From Acidobacteriaceae bacterium (GTDB lineage Bacteria; Acidobacteriota; Terriglobia; Bryobacterales; Bryobacteraceae), in contig JAFAMD010000068.1 in NCBI GenBank assembly GCA_019233755.1, positions 1 to 64,000 on the forward strand: a DNA stretch of 64,000 nt. The letters run 5' to 3'. The position numbers were made by a program, and so were the translations under genes. This document shows, one piece after another, positions 45,573 to 54,853 of the stretch (the stretch's first letter is position 1; every line of letters begins with the position of its first letter). A model generated the notes under the pieces. The model made no database searches. It saw only the letters and a program-made list of their open reading frames with translations, and was not told the origin of the DNA.

Positions 45573-45759
45573 ATTAATAGTTAAATGGCTGAAGCCTTAG
45601 TGGTCGCAGGACGTTGCGTGGAAGGGCGTGAGTACTAGAACCCAGCGGATAGTACCAAAAAACCAGCAGCCCTTGCATGTCTAGCCTTGTACCCATACAA
45701 TTGCCGCTGCACGGACCCGCCGGAAGCACTTTTCGCGGAAATCTGATGCGGGAGAAATC

Positions 45760-46530
45760 ATGAACAATCGAGCACGTTGGTCTTTGGGTTTCTTGTCGCT
45801 TGCGCTGGCAGTGGGCGTACCGTTGCGGGCGCAGAGCGGGGACCAGGGTAAGGCGCCGGTCTATACTTACCTCGCGGAATGGGCCGTACCGCGCGCCCAG
45901 TGGGCAGACATGGTAAAGCTCGATGAGCAGGACCGGGCGCTGATGGACAAATTGGTTGCCGATGGCACTCTCACTAGCTACGGAGCCTTTACAAACCTCA
46001 TCCACCAGGAGGGTGAAGCGACGCATGGCACCTGGTTCACCGCCACGTCCGAAGGCAACCTACTGAAGGCGCTCGAGGCGGTTTATGCACAGCCAGGGAG
46101 CACAACGGCACCGGTCCAGGGCGCTTCGAAGCACTGGGATTACGTGTTGGTCAGCCGGACATACAATCAACGGCCCGGAAAGTACGAAGGCGGCTATCTC
46201 GCTGGCGATCAGTGGTTCGTAAAGCCGGGGTCAATGCGCGCCTATAACGATCTGCTGAAGGCTGCACTTGTGCCCGTTTGTGAGAAGCTGCTGGCGGATG
46301 GCGTGGTGACGGCATACGGGGTCGATACCGAAGACTTCCACACCGAAAAACCGGGCCGCGTTACTTTCTACTACACGACGGCCGACGCATCAGCCTTCGA
46401 TAAGGCGAGCAAAGCGTTCGATGATGCGTTCGAGAAAAATCCGGCGCTCGTCAGCGCATTTCAGTCGATGGTCGATCGAGAAGGCCACCGTGATTTCCTG
46501 AACCGTTTACGCTACATGAGCAACAAGTAG
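45760..46530 (+). CDS. Exported protein of unknown function
   Basis: 256 residues with a signal peptide ending at about 'VPLRAQ'. The mature protein has two similar halves, each with a short beta-alpha-beta pattern ('LVADGTLTSYGAFTNLIHQE' and 'LLADGVVTAYGVDTEDFHTE'), suggesting an internal duplication of a ferredoxin-like fold, such as a dimeric alpha-beta barrel. No active-site residues recognised. It stands alone between an exported helical protein and the kinase. Confidence 0.65.
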   Translation: MNNRARWSLGFLSLALAVGVPLRAQSGDQGKAPVYTYLAEWAVPRAQWADMVKLDEQDRALMDKLVADGTLTSYGAFTNLIHQEGEATHGTWFTATSEGNLLKALEAVYAQPGSTTAPVQGASKHWDYVLVSRTYNQRPGKYEGGYLAGDQWFVKPGSMRAYNDLLKAALVPVCEKLLADGVVTAYGVDTEDFHTEKPGRVTFYYTTADASAFDKASKAFDDAFEKNPALVSAFQSMVDREGHRDFLNRLRYMSNK

Positions 46531-46569
46531 TCAGGCAGAGATCGCTTCTCGTAGACGACAAGGCCCGCG

Positions 46570-49218
46570 CTATCTTGCATCGGCCGCAGTTGCGTTTAAC
46601 GTGATCTCCAAGGGTGGTACATAGGCCGGCTTGACATAGCGATTGACCAGAAAACGTTCGCCATCCTTACTTACGTCGTAGGAGAACAGATCCGTATTCG
46701 AAATCGGGGCCCGGCTATGCACTTGAAACAGGGGCTGGGGCGTGCCTGAGGAGAAGGTATCGCCGGCGCTGATCGGGCTTGACATGAGCATCTCTTTTTC
46801 GCCGATAAAGAACAGCTCCTTGCCATCCGCTCTCCAGCGGGGTTCCGTCCCGCCGCCCTGCGAGATCTGCCATTTTCCAGCCGCGCTCGGAAATGAGGTG
46901 ACATAGATTTCCGATTGACCCGACTCAGTCGACGAGTACGCCACCCATTTGCCATCGGGCGAGATCTGCGGGTTAAGCTGATTGCCTGCTCCGCTCAAAA
47001 AAGGAATGAGCTTGTGCTCACCGACGCTGATCAGAACTAAATCGGCGCTTCTGCCTACCCGCTCCAGCATGCACACGATGTACTTGCCGTCCGGGGACCA
47101 GGACGCGGGGATCAAATCGTCCTGCAGGCGGACACGAGCGATTACGCTGGCGGGTTCGAGCCCGCTGGCAGGTTTCACCATTACGGTCGTGAAATCCGCC
47201 ACAACACGGAATGCGATGTATTTTCCGTCCGGGGACCAGATTGGAGTGGTCGCCTCTCCCTGCTCGAAACTGAAATGAGCAGCGGTATTCCGCACGAGAT
47301 CACTCGTCCAGATATCGGAGGTGCCACCACTCGCCAAACTCCACATGTCATAGGCGACCGCCCTTCCATCCGGCGCGATGGCCGGGTTGGAGAGTGAGCC
47401 ACTACTCCCGGCGGCCCCGAGTTCTTTGCCGGTTCGGTCATACCACGTCAAAGCGGATTGAGTGCCGCCAGCGTGAGCGTTCAGGATCAACGTGCCGCTC
47501 TCGGAAACGCTGAAGGCAGACCAATAGACAGTCGCCTCATAACCGGCTGAACGCGCAATCAGATGGGGTTCGCCGCTGACCTTGCCGGATCTGTAATCGA
47601 AATTCTGGCTCACGAGCTGATTATTCAAGTTGATATAGAAGAGGGTTCCTGGTGCGGCAAATCCAACGTTGGAACGATCGGACACAATGAATCGTTTTTC
47701 CTGCTTATCCAGAGAACTGAGAAAGGTGCCGCCTCTGGTCGGGTCGCCATAGCCCCAGAAAAGAAAATGATCACCGTCCGGCAGGAAGAGCGGCCATCTG
47801 TGCGATGCTTCTGCCGGCGCCATTATCTTTTGCGTCAGTGGCGCTACTCCCGTACCATCCGCGTTGATTCGCCATAGCGGCCCGCTGGCATCAGGCGAGT
47901 AAATGATGACGTTTTTTCGTCCCCAGCTACCGCCGCGAGGCGCAGCCACAGAGGCCAGGATGTGCTGCTCTATTCCATCAGCGCTCGCTTTGATCAACTT
48001 GCCGTGGGCAAAATAAGCAACGTGGCTGTCGTCCGGGGACCAAAAGGGATACGAGGCACCATCCGAGCCAGGTACTTCCATTTGCGTGTCACTGCCAATG
48101 CCGCGAATGAATAAGACCGGCACGCCTGTGACTTCATCGGGCGATACGAAGGCCATAAACCGCCCATCCGGTGCAATTGCGAAATTGGTTACCTCATTGC
48201 GCAGCGGAATCGCAAAGTGCATGGGGCGGAGGTACGGCCGTTTACCGTTGACGCGATAGGCGACAAGCGCAGCCACCGCTAATAACGCTGTGCAAACCAC
48301 TGCCCACCAATACCGGGCCATCCGCGTCCTGCCCGGAACGGCTGCCGGCTGAGCACTCGAGTCTGAGCCGGAGAGCGCCGAGAGAGCAAACGCCAAGTCA
48401 CGCGTGGACTGGAAACGATCAGCAGGATTCTTTTCCAGGCAATGGCGCACGATGCGCTCCAACCCGGGCGAAATCCGCGAAACCGGACCTTCGATATCGG
48501 CCGGCTCGGCATTCAGAATGGCGTTCATGGTTTCAATGGACGATTCGCCCGGGAATGCTCGTTTGCCGACGAGCATTTCGTACAGCACGGAACCGAAGCT
48601 GAATATGTCGGAGCGATGATCGGCGGTCATTCCGCGCACCTGCTCCGGCGACATGTATGCCGCGGTTCCCAACACCACGCCCGGATCAGTGGCCGACCGC
48701 GTCACTGTTGCGGCACGCGCATCTGAGAACTCTGCGCTGCGGGCTTGCTTTGCGATGCCAAAATCGAGAATCTTTACAACGCCGTCGCGCGTAAGCAAAA
48801 TGTTTTCCGGTTTTAGATCCCGGTGCACGATGCCGCGCTCGTGCGCTGCCGATAGACCGCGCGCAATTTGGGTTGCGTATTCAATCGCCTTGCGGGAGCC
48901 TATCGGACCTTCCTTCAGGCGCTGCGCGAGAGTCTCGCCTTCCAGCAGCTCCGATACGATGTACTGCATTCCGGAGCTTTCACCGATATCGAAGACGGCA
49001 AGGATGTTTGGATGGTTCAGCGCTGCCAGCGCGCGAGCTTCCTTTTCAAAGCGCCGAAGCTTGTTCGCATCACTGCCAAGATACTGTGGCAGCACCTTCA
49101 ATGCTATGTCGCGCTCCAGGCGGGAATCCCGGGCGCGGTATACTTCGCCCATTCCGCCTGCGCCGATGGACGCGATTACCTCGTACGGGCCGAGTTGATC
49201 TCCAGCCGCAAGCGCCAT
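46570..49218 (-). CDS. Membrane Ser/Thr protein kinase with C-terminal WD40-like propeller
   Basis: 882 residues. Hanks-type kinase domain at about 1-280: 'IGAGGMGEVYRARDSRLERD' loop, catalytic 'GIVHRDLKPENILL', 'ILDFGIAK' and 'YMSPEQVRG'. One span at about 305-325 is followed by an extracytoplasmic PD40/TolB-type beta-propeller with repeats of 'SPDGKYI', 'APDGRFMAFVS' and 'SPDGKWVAYSS'. This architecture is highly expanded in Acidobacteriota and suggests signal sensing outside with kinase output inside. It is apparently a single gene. Confidence 0.92.
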   Translation of the reverse strand: MALAAGDQLGPYEVIASIGAGGMGEVYRARDSRLERDIALKVLPQYLGSDANKLRRFEKEARALAALNHPNILAVFDIGESSGMQYIVSELLEGETLAQRLKEGPIGSRKAIEYATQIARGLSAAHERGIVHRDLKPENILLTRDGVVKILDFGIAKQARSAEFSDARAATVTRSATDPGVVLGTAAYMSPEQVRGMTADHRSDIFSFGSVLYEMLVGKRAFPGESSIETMNAILNAEPADIEGPVSRISPGLERIVRHCLEKNPADRFQSTRDLAFALSALSGSDSSAQPAAVPGRTRMARYWWAVVCTALLAVAALVAYRVNGKRPYLRPMHFAIPLRNEVTNFAIAPDGRFMAFVSPDEVTGVPVLFIRGIGSDTQMEVPGSDGASYPFWSPDDSHVAYFAHGKLIKASADGIEQHILASVAAPRGGSWGRKNVIIYSPDASGPLWRINADGTGVAPLTQKIMAPAEASHRWPLFLPDGDHFLFWGYGDPTRGGTFLSSLDKQEKRFIVSDRSNVGFAAPGTLFYINLNNQLVSQNFDYRSGKVSGEPHLIARSAGYEATVYWSAFSVSESGTLILNAHAGGTQSALTWYDRTGKELGAAGSSGSLSNPAIAPDGRAVAYDMWSLASGGTSDIWTSDLVRNTAAHFSFEQGEATTPIWSPDGKYIAFRVVADFTTVMVKPASGLEPASVIARVRLQDDLIPASWSPDGKYIVCMLERVGRSADLVLISVGEHKLIPFLSGAGNQLNPQISPDGKWVAYSSTESGQSEIYVTSFPSAAGKWQISQGGGTEPRWRADGKELFFIGEKEMLMSSPISAGDTFSSGTPQPLFQVHSRAPISNTDLFSYDVSKDGERFLVNRYVKPAYVPPLEITLNATAADAR

Positions 49219-49335
49219 CTTCCCCGTTCAGATGATTTTATCGTCACACCAAAGGCTTGAGTGACGGTACCGCCGGAAGGGGGCGGCCTGGCGGCGACTC
49301 CTTTAGGCAGCAAGTTTAGACAACGATTTTAGACA

Positions 49336-49372
49336 ACAAGCCCCGCGCTACCGGGAATAGCGCGGGGCTTGT
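49336..49372 (-). terminator. Strong hairpin terminator after small membrane protein
   Basis: Perfect 15-bp inverted repeat (ACAAGCCCCGCGCTA / TAGCGCGGGGCTTGT) with a 7-nt loop, 16 bp after the stop of the 26-residue gene on the minus strand. The T tract is weak (TTGTCTAAAATC), but the stem is very stable. The 49219-49335 stretch holds nothing else. Confidence 0.65.
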
Positions 49373-49388
49373 GTCAGCGGCATGTTTC

Positions 49389-49469
49389 CTAATGCATGTG
49401 ATTAAAGAGGAACCAGAGCAGAATAATGCCCCCTGGCACCCCCAGGATCCATGCGAATAGATATTTCAT
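49389..49469 (-). CDS. 26-residue membrane peptide (missed by ORF track)
   Basis: The minus strand reads ATG at 49469 to TAG at 49389, encoding 26 residues 'MKYLFAWILGVPGGIILLWF' plus 'LFNHMH'. A consensus ribosome binding site (GGAGGT) precedes the ATG, and a 15-bp hairpin follows, so the ORF has its own translation and termination signals. It is essentially one membrane helix with a His-rich end. It lies 33 bp after the YflT-like gene on the same strand, so it may belong to that stress-type cluster. Confidence 0.72.
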   Translation of the reverse strand: MKYLFAWILGVPGGIILLWFLFNHMH

Positions 49470-49502
49470 TGTTTACCTCCGAGGGAAGAAGACGCTTCCA
49501 GG

Positions 49503-50075
49503 CTAAAGCGTGGTCGCCCGTCGGCTCATTGGTTTATCGGTCGTGGCGTAGTCCGCTGAGGCTTCCCCGGTAGAGGACACATCCTCCGCCCCGGTGCGCT
49601 TCAGCAGGTCTTTTGCCTTTGTCACCCAATCGCTGTTGTCGCAGTGAACCGAGAGGAGTATGCCGCCTTCTTTGATTCTGCCTTCGTATCGTTTGGCCTC
49701 GAATTCAGGAATACCCATACCGACCAGGGCGCCAATAACTCCGCCCACGACACCACCCGAGCCTACACCGGCCAAGGTGGCCATGATGGGACCCGCAGCG
49801 ATAAAGGGACCGACGCCCGGAATCGCCAGGGCTCCAATGCCGACCAGTAAGCCAAGAGTTCCGCCAACGACGCCGCCGGCCACTGCACCGGTCGTGGTGC
49901 CTTCAGGCGCCTTGGTATGTTTCTCGTGCGCGAAATCCTTCGTACCGGTGTTATCCTGCATCAGTACCGAAAGATCTTCCGTGCGGAAGCCGGATGCCAT
50001 CAACTGGTCAACCGCATTCTCCGCATCTGGACGCGTCCGGTAAATGCCGTAAACGGCCGTATTCTTTCCTGCCAT
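49503..50075 (-). CDS. YflT/general-stress-protein-17M-like protein with glycine-zipper
   Basis: 190 residues. The N-terminal domain (1-55, 'AVYGIYRTRPDAENAVDQLM') and C-terminal piece ('RIKEGGILLSVHCDNSDWVT') together match the ferredoxin-like domain of general stress protein 17M. It is interrupted by a long Gly/Ala membrane-type segment ('TTGAVAGGVVGGTLGLLVGI', repeated twice). Related proteins are induced by osmotic or oxidative stress. It lies 33 bp downstream of the BON gene. Confidence 0.8.
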   Translation of the reverse strand: MAGKNTAVYGIYRTRPDAENAVDQLMASGFRTEDLSVLMQDNTGTKDFAHEKHTKAPEGTTTGAVAGGVVGGTLGLLVGIGALAIPGVGPFIAAGPIMATLAGVGSGGVVGGVIGALVGMGIPEFEAKRYEGRIKEGGILLSVHCDNSDWVTKAKDLLKRTGAEDVSSTGEASADYATTDKPMSRRATTL

Positions 50076-50108
50076 GATTCTCCTTCTTGTAAGTTGTTTT
50101 TTTTGGGT

Positions 50109-50510
50109 TTACTTCTGGTCGCCCTTGACGGTCAGATCGTCTATGACATTTCCGTCTCCGGCGTACTTCTGCGCATGTTCTTCGATGGCGCGTTTTTCCT
50201 CTTCCGAATGCACCGGGCCTTTGAGCGTGACCTTTCCGTGATCCGCGATGATTTTGACGTTGTGGCCATACGTAGACAAAGATTTGTCTTTTACTACGTC
50301 ATGGCGAATGTGGGATGCCATTTCGCGATCGGAGAGGTTGTTCTTTGCCTGATCTGCGGTTGGTTCGGATTGATTCCTGTCTTGCTTATTTACTTTGGTA
50401 TTATCAGGCGCCGCGCTCTGACCGGCTTGCTGAGCTTGAATGGGTGCCGTGCACAAAGCGCCTGCTATGAACAGGCTGCATAGCGCGGAGCCAATGCTTT
50501 GCTTGGTCAT
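50109..50510 (-). CDS. Exported BON-domain protein
   Basis: 133 residues from ATG 50510, preceded by AAAGGAGG; the ORF-track start at 50528 is less likely. Signal peptide to 'TAPIQAQ', a Gln/Asn/Asp-rich linker, then one BON domain ('SLSTYGHNVKIIADHGKVTL' then 'KGPVHSEEEKRAIEE'). BON domains (OsmY type) bind phospholipid and protect the envelope during osmotic stress. It starts a minus-strand stress-type cluster with YflT-like and a 26-residue peptide. The 279-bp upstream gap (50511-50789) holds no gene. Confidence 0.85.
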   Translation of the reverse strand: MTKQSIGSALCSLFIAGALCTAPIQAQQAGQSAAPDNTKVNKQDRNQSEPTADQAKNNLSDREMASHIRHDVVKDKSLSTYGHNVKIIADHGKVTLKGPVHSEEEKRAIEEHAQKYAGDGNVIDDLTVKGDQK

Positions 50511-50789
50511 TCGCCTCCTTTCGTGCACTTAAAGAGCAAGGAGCGGGCCAATGACGAGTCTGGCGAAGCATGATGTTTGCGGCGGGAGCGTATAGCATTG
50601 AGGCCTAAATGTTTTCCGAAAAACAGAGGACGGATAAGCGGCAATGGGAGCGGCAACAGGGAAATATTTTCAGGCGTAATATTTTCACGCAGCCCGGCAG
50701 TTTCTCCGTGGATGCCCGAACCATTCACAGGGTGAAATACATGGATCAGATTGCAACCTTCCTTCGTATTGCCGTTGAGGTAAGGAAGT

Positions 50790-51629
50790 GTGAGGATTCT
50801 TCTTCTCGCGATTCTTCTTATTGACGCGGGCAGTTTGCCGGCAGATGAACAGACATCCAAAATATCTGCTGACGAGATCATGAAGAAGGTCGCGGAGAAC
50901 CAGGACCGCGAACAAAAGGAGCGAGCCAGCTTCGTCTACGAAGAGAACATCCGGGTGACGACTCGCCATACCAACGGAAAGCTGGCCCGCGAAGAACGAA
51001 CGGGCTTTCTGGTCACGCCCACTCCGAAAGGAACAGAAAAAAAGCGCGTGTCAATTACGGGTAGCTACTGGTATAAGGGCCGCTACGTCGACTTCAGCGG
51101 CGAACCCGTTCCTCAGGCCGAGAGCCTGGATGGGCAACTAGCCTCCAGCTTCCGCGACGATCTGACGAACGACAATTCGAAGGACGGGCTCGGCAAGGAT
51201 CTTTTTCCGTTGACGACTGAGGGGCAGAAGGACCTGAAGTTCGAACTCGCAGGAGAGCAGACCGTTGCCGGCCGCAAGGCATACCGGATCCGGTTTGCAC
51301 CCGAAGACAAGGGAGATCTCACCTGGGCCGGTGAAGCTCTCATTGACGAAGAAGAGTTTCAGCCCGTCTCTGTCTATACCCGCTTGTCGCGCCGGCTGCC
51401 ATTGTTCGTCCGCAGCGTTCTCGGCACGGATCTTCCCGGGTTTGGTTTCAACACGCAATACTCTCGGGTGGACAAGGACATCTGGTTTCCGGTCAGCTTC
51501 GGCACCGAGTTTCGCCTGCATGCGATTTTCTTTATCAACCGCACGATCACGGTTTCGATGGAAAACAAGAACTTCAAGCGGGGCAGCGCGGAGAGCCATA
51601 TCCGCTACGAGGACGAGAGCCCGAAGTAA
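50790..51629 (+). CDS. Exported protein of unknown function, outer-membrane-lipoprotein-sorting-like
   Basis: 279 residues from a GTG start. Short signal peptide ('MRILLLAILLIDAGSLPA') followed by a helix ('EIMKKVAENQDREQKERASF') and then a beta-rich domain with 'GEQTVAGRKAYRIRFAPED' and 'GEALIDEEEFQPVSVYTRLS'. The pattern resembles the LolA/LolB-like half-barrel seen in DUF4412 or outer membrane lipoprotein-sorting proteins. This is a fold-level guess. No ligand residues are identified. Confidence 0.65.
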   Translation: MRILLLAILLIDAGSLPADEQTSKISADEIMKKVAENQDREQKERASFVYEENIRVTTRHTNGKLAREERTGFLVTPTPKGTEKKRVSITGSYWYKGRYVDFSGEPVPQAESLDGQLASSFRDDLTNDNSKDGLGKDLFPLTTEGQKDLKFELAGEQTVAGRKAYRIRFAPEDKGDLTWAGEALIDEEEFQPVSVYTRLSRRLPLFVRSVLGTDLPGFGFNTQYSRVDKDIWFPVSFGTEFRLHAIFFINRTITVSMENKNFKRGSAESHIRYEDESPK

Positions 51630-51704
51630 CCCGCGTGCCGCAGCATAACGAACGATGGACGCCCGGTGATATGATTCAGCGGTTCTGACGGACTGCTTTC
51701 AGGA

Positions 51705-51772
51705 ATGATGAGCATGCAGTGGAACCGCCGGCGGTTTCTTCGTTCAAGCGCCAGTGGGCCGATGGTTCTGGG
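51705..51772 (+). pseudogene. Tat-type signal start interrupted by a tandem repeat
   Basis: A ribosome binding site (AGGA) and ATG begin 'MMSMQWNRRRFLRSSASGPM', a twin-arginine signal (RRxFL) of a secreted protein. After about 23 codons the reading frame runs into a 14-bp tandem repeat that rotates through all three frames, and no frame downstream gives recognisable protein. The gene is therefore truncated or destroyed. The rest of 51919-52313 contains no recognisable gene. Confidence 0.45.
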
Positions 51773-51918
51773 ATCAGCAGTCAGGCATCAGCAGTCAGGG
51801 ATCAGCAGTCAGGCATCAGCAGTCAGGCATCAGCGGTCAGGCATCAGCGGTCAGCCATCAGCGGTCAGCCATCAGCAGTCAGGCATCAGCAGTCAGGCAT
51901 CAGCAGTCAGGCATCAGC
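51773..51918. repeat. 14-bp tandem repeat, about 10 copies
   Basis: Unit ATCAGCAGTCAGGC repeats head to tail ten times with single-base variants (AGCGG, GGG, GCC) and ends in a partial copy. Because 14 is not a multiple of 3, all three plus frames stay open, giving the spurious 'AVRHQQSGISSQAS'-type ORFs in the track. Middle copies share AGCGG/GCC variants, which indicates that blocks were duplicated after divergence. It does not encode a protein repeat. Confidence 0.9.
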
Positions 51919-52313
51919 TGGGGTCGCGCTGTTGGGCGTGTTCTGGGCAAAGAGAAACTGTCCGACAAACAGTTTCGGGAGAGCTTTTGTCAATCATTCT
52001 TCTTCCACCCAGGTCAGGCCACTTGGCCAAAAAGTGTTACCGATGCGCGTGGATTATCCTGATACCTATCCGCCCGGTCGGTACTGAGCAACCGACCGCC
52101 CCTTGGGGAGGTCGCTAACGCCAGATAGCTGAACGCTGAGGGCCGGAAGCACCGACAGGGGACGGCCAAGCTGTACCTCAATCACACGGGTGCACGTCCC
52201 AAAAACGGACAATGGCGAACAGATTCAGGCGGTCCGGCGGTTCAAGTCTGCCTATTTACGATGCGAACTTATGGAGGGCAGCATGCGTCTTGGACTTTGA
52301 TACGTGGACTGGA

Positions 52314-52883
52314 ATGGCCGACAGCGACATCCTGCAAACGATCTCAGCCTCGAATGATTCGACCGTGGCCGTGGAGGTGTTTAAGACGGGGTTACTGCGT
52401 AAACGCAGGAATATCCTGTTTTTCGAACGTTTCAGCGGGGAACTCTGTTATTCACCGGAGCGCCCGGAAAGCTCGCATGTGGCGCTCTCTATTGACGCCA
52501 AATCAGTGGTGTGCCGCGATAAATGGCTCAAACCGAAGAAGCAGCGGCGCATCGCCGATTATGCGCGGAACATCGCCCTTGCGGCGGACAAGCATCCGGA
52601 AATCCGATTTTCATCGACGCGGATGGCTGCCAAGCCTCTCCGTGGGTTCGTGGCCGAATGTGAGTTGAGCCTTCGGGGCGTAACGCGCCCGGCTGCAGTG
52701 AATGTCGTTTTCAGTCCGATGAGCCACGGCCGTTTGCAAATTGATGCGGATACGCAGATCCGCCTCACGGATTTCGGAATCGAGCTGCCCACGTCGCTAT
52801 TCGGGCTTATCGGGACAAAGAACGAGGCGATGGTTCATCTATTGCTATGGGCTACGGTGCCGGCCCTGAAACAGACAAGTTAA
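52314..52883 (+). CDS. YceI-family lipid-binding protein without signal peptide
   Basis: About 189 residues from ATG 52314; the ORF also allows ATG 52212, but the extra 34 residues do not match the family and contain no signal peptide. YceI lipocalin-like pattern: 'STVAVEVFKTGLLRKRRNIL', 'FERFSGELCYSPERPESSHV', 'IADYARNIALAADKHPEIRF' and 'GVTRPAAVNVVFSP', ending 'FGIELPTSLFGLIGTKNEA'. Most YceI proteins are periplasmic isoprenoid binders; this one appears cytoplasmic. It stands alone. Confidence 0.78.
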   Translation: MADSDILQTISASNDSTVAVEVFKTGLLRKRRNILFFERFSGELCYSPERPESSHVALSIDAKSVVCRDKWLKPKKQRRIADYARNIALAADKHPEIRFSSTRMAAKPLRGFVAECELSLRGVTRPAAVNVVFSPMSHGRLQIDADTQIRLTDFGIELPTSLFGLIGTKNEAMVHLLLWATVPALKQTS

Positions 52884-53012
52884 TTTGTAAAATTTTATAG
52901 AATTCTCTCGTTTTAGACGTGCACCTGACGCCCTTCCGAGTGGCAGAGAACTCCGGGAAAAAGTAATATCCACTAGGCATCGTCACTGCCAGATAACACT
53001 TCAAGGGGCGTT

Positions 53013-54842
53013 ATGAGACACGTATTCGCGCGGAATGGCGTACTTATTTCGGCCGTTTTCTTCCTGTTCACCGCTGGCCCGGCACGGTCAGCGGAAAGGC
53101 TCGTACCCGTGGCTCCGGCAACCGCGGACCGAGCGGTCGAATTCGATGTTTATCTGCCGCTGCAGCACGCCGACGAACTCGATCAACTGCTGGAGGCCCA
53201 GCACACGGCTGGCTCGCCCAGCTATCATCAATGGCTCACGCCGCAGCAGTTCCGCAGCCGCTTCGGACCCAAGCCCGATGACATCGCCAAGGTAACGCAG
53301 GCATTGGAGGCCGCGGGATTTACCGTAAGCGTGCCTCACAGCCACGGAGTTCACGTGGTAGGAACGGTGGACGCGGTACAAGGTATGTTCGGCGTTCGCC
53401 TATGGACCGGCAGGACGGCCAGCGGTCTCGAGAAACTCATTGCTACCGAACCAATGGCTCTTCCGACTGCTCTCAGCGAGGCCGGGGCGCAGATTGTAGC
53501 GTTCTCGCCCGAGATTCGTTATCACGTTCACTCTCACGTTATAGGCGAGGTTCCGGATAATCGCAATTCACCGCACGGCGGTTACTGGTTCACCGATTTG
53601 AAGCAGGCTTACGACTTCCCTTCGTACCAATCGCTCAATGGGAAGGGGCGAACTATTGCGATAGTCATTGCTTCGGATTTCAAGGACAGCGATATTAATG
53701 CGTATTTCGCGCATGAGAAGCTTTTCCCCCCCAAAGCCCCCAGAGTGCTTCGCCGGCCCGTCCTGGGCGGGGCACCATTCGACCCGAACAGCAGCAACTC
53801 GATTGAGTGTGAGCTCGATATCCAGCAATCCGGCGGCATGGCGCCGGGCGCTACGATTATCGATTACAACGTTCCGGACTTATCGGACGCCGGGGTTTTG
53901 GCCGGCTACGTATCGGTCCTCGAAGACAACAGAGCTGACATCGTTAATTCTTCATTTGGGATCTTTGAAGCGAATTTTATAGCTGCCTACAACGGCGGGG
54001 TCGATATGACCGGCATTCTGAGAGTCTATGAAGAGGTGTTCAAACAAGGCAATTCGCAAGGGATCACTTTCGTAGCGAGCTCCGGCGATTTCGGGGGATT
54101 GAATGCTCCGTCGGTGAGTTACTTTACGACTCCGCCGAGAACTCCACCAGTGATTGCAGGCATTTTGGAAGCCGGCATTAATCATCCGGCATCGAGTCCT
54201 TACGTGACGGCAGTGGGCGGTACCAACCTTATCACGACCTTCAATCGTCCAAGTCTGGAGTCGAAATACGTCAGCGAAAATGCGTTTGGCGACCCCCTGA
54301 TCCCGTTCGATCCTTACGGCACTGGCAACCTGGCCTCTGGCGGCTTCTGGGGATCCGGCGGCGGGGAAAGCATCATCTTTGCAAAACCCGGATATCAACA
54401 ACTGGTCAGCACCGGTTCGAACGCCCGCACGATCCCCGATATTTCCCTTCAGATGGGCGGCTGTCCGGGGGGAATTGCGAAACTGCCGTGCGGACCGGAT
54501 CGCAGCTTCGTCATCTCGGTATTCAACGGGAAACGGATCGGGTTGATCGGCACGAGTGCTTCGTCTCCAGAGTTCGCTGGATTACTGGCGGTCAAAGAGG
54601 AACAACTCGGAGGCCGAAGGGTCGGGAACGAGAATTTCGACATATACGCGCTGTCGGCTTTACAGCGGATCTTTCCGTTCCTGGAGTTCTACCACCAGGA
54701 CATACCGGGCTTCAACGGATTGTTCCACACACACCACGGATACAACCTGGTGCTCGGCAACGGTACGCCGTTGGGCCGAAACTTCGCTTTCGCGCCGAAC
54801 GATCCACCCGCGGGCGATCCGCAGACGCCGTCGAACCCCTGA
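53013..54842 (+). CDS. Secreted sedolisin-type serine-carboxyl peptidase (S53)
   Basis: 609 residues. Signal peptide (about 1-28), pro-kumamolisin activation domain (about 35-170, 'HTAGSPSYHQWLTPQQFRSR'), then the catalytic domain. The Glu/Asp pair is in 'SIECELDIQQSGGMAPGA', the oxyanion Asp in 'TFVASSGDFGG' and the nucleophile Ser in 'GTSASSPEFAGLLAV'. Such enzymes work at acidic pH outside the cell, fitting an acid-soil bacterium. Length is normal. The 129-bp gap upstream has no gene. Confidence 0.9.
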   Translation: MRHVFARNGVLISAVFFLFTAGPARSAERLVPVAPATADRAVEFDVYLPLQHADELDQLLEAQHTAGSPSYHQWLTPQQFRSRFGPKPDDIAKVTQALEAAGFTVSVPHSHGVHVVGTVDAVQGMFGVRLWTGRTASGLEKLIATEPMALPTALSEAGAQIVAFSPEIRYHVHSHVIGEVPDNRNSPHGGYWFTDLKQAYDFPSYQSLNGKGRTIAIVIASDFKDSDINAYFAHEKLFPPKAPRVLRRPVLGGAPFDPNSSNSIECELDIQQSGGMAPGATIIDYNVPDLSDAGVLAGYVSVLEDNRADIVNSSFGIFEANFIAAYNGGVDMTGILRVYEEVFKQGNSQGITFVASSGDFGGLNAPSVSYFTTPPRTPPVIAGILEAGINHPASSPYVTAVGGTNLITTFNRPSLESKYVSENAFGDPLIPFDPYGTGNLASGGFWGSGGGESIIFAKPGYQQLVSTGSNARTIPDISLQMGGCPGGIAKLPCGPDRSFVISVFNGKRIGLIGTSASSPEFAGLLAVKEEQLGGRRVGNENFDIYALSALQRIFPFLEFYHQDIPGFNGLFHTHHGYNLVLGNGTPLGRNFAFAPNDPPAGDPQTPSNP

Positions 54843-54853
54843 TAGGGGGTAAG

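Noticed and set aside
51773-51918. Possible CRISPR array
   Set aside because: Head-to-tail 14-bp units with no spacers; a simple tandem repeat.
51919-52211. Coding sequence after the 14-bp repeat
   Set aside because: All three plus frames were read; none gives a recognisable protein, and they end at scattered stops.
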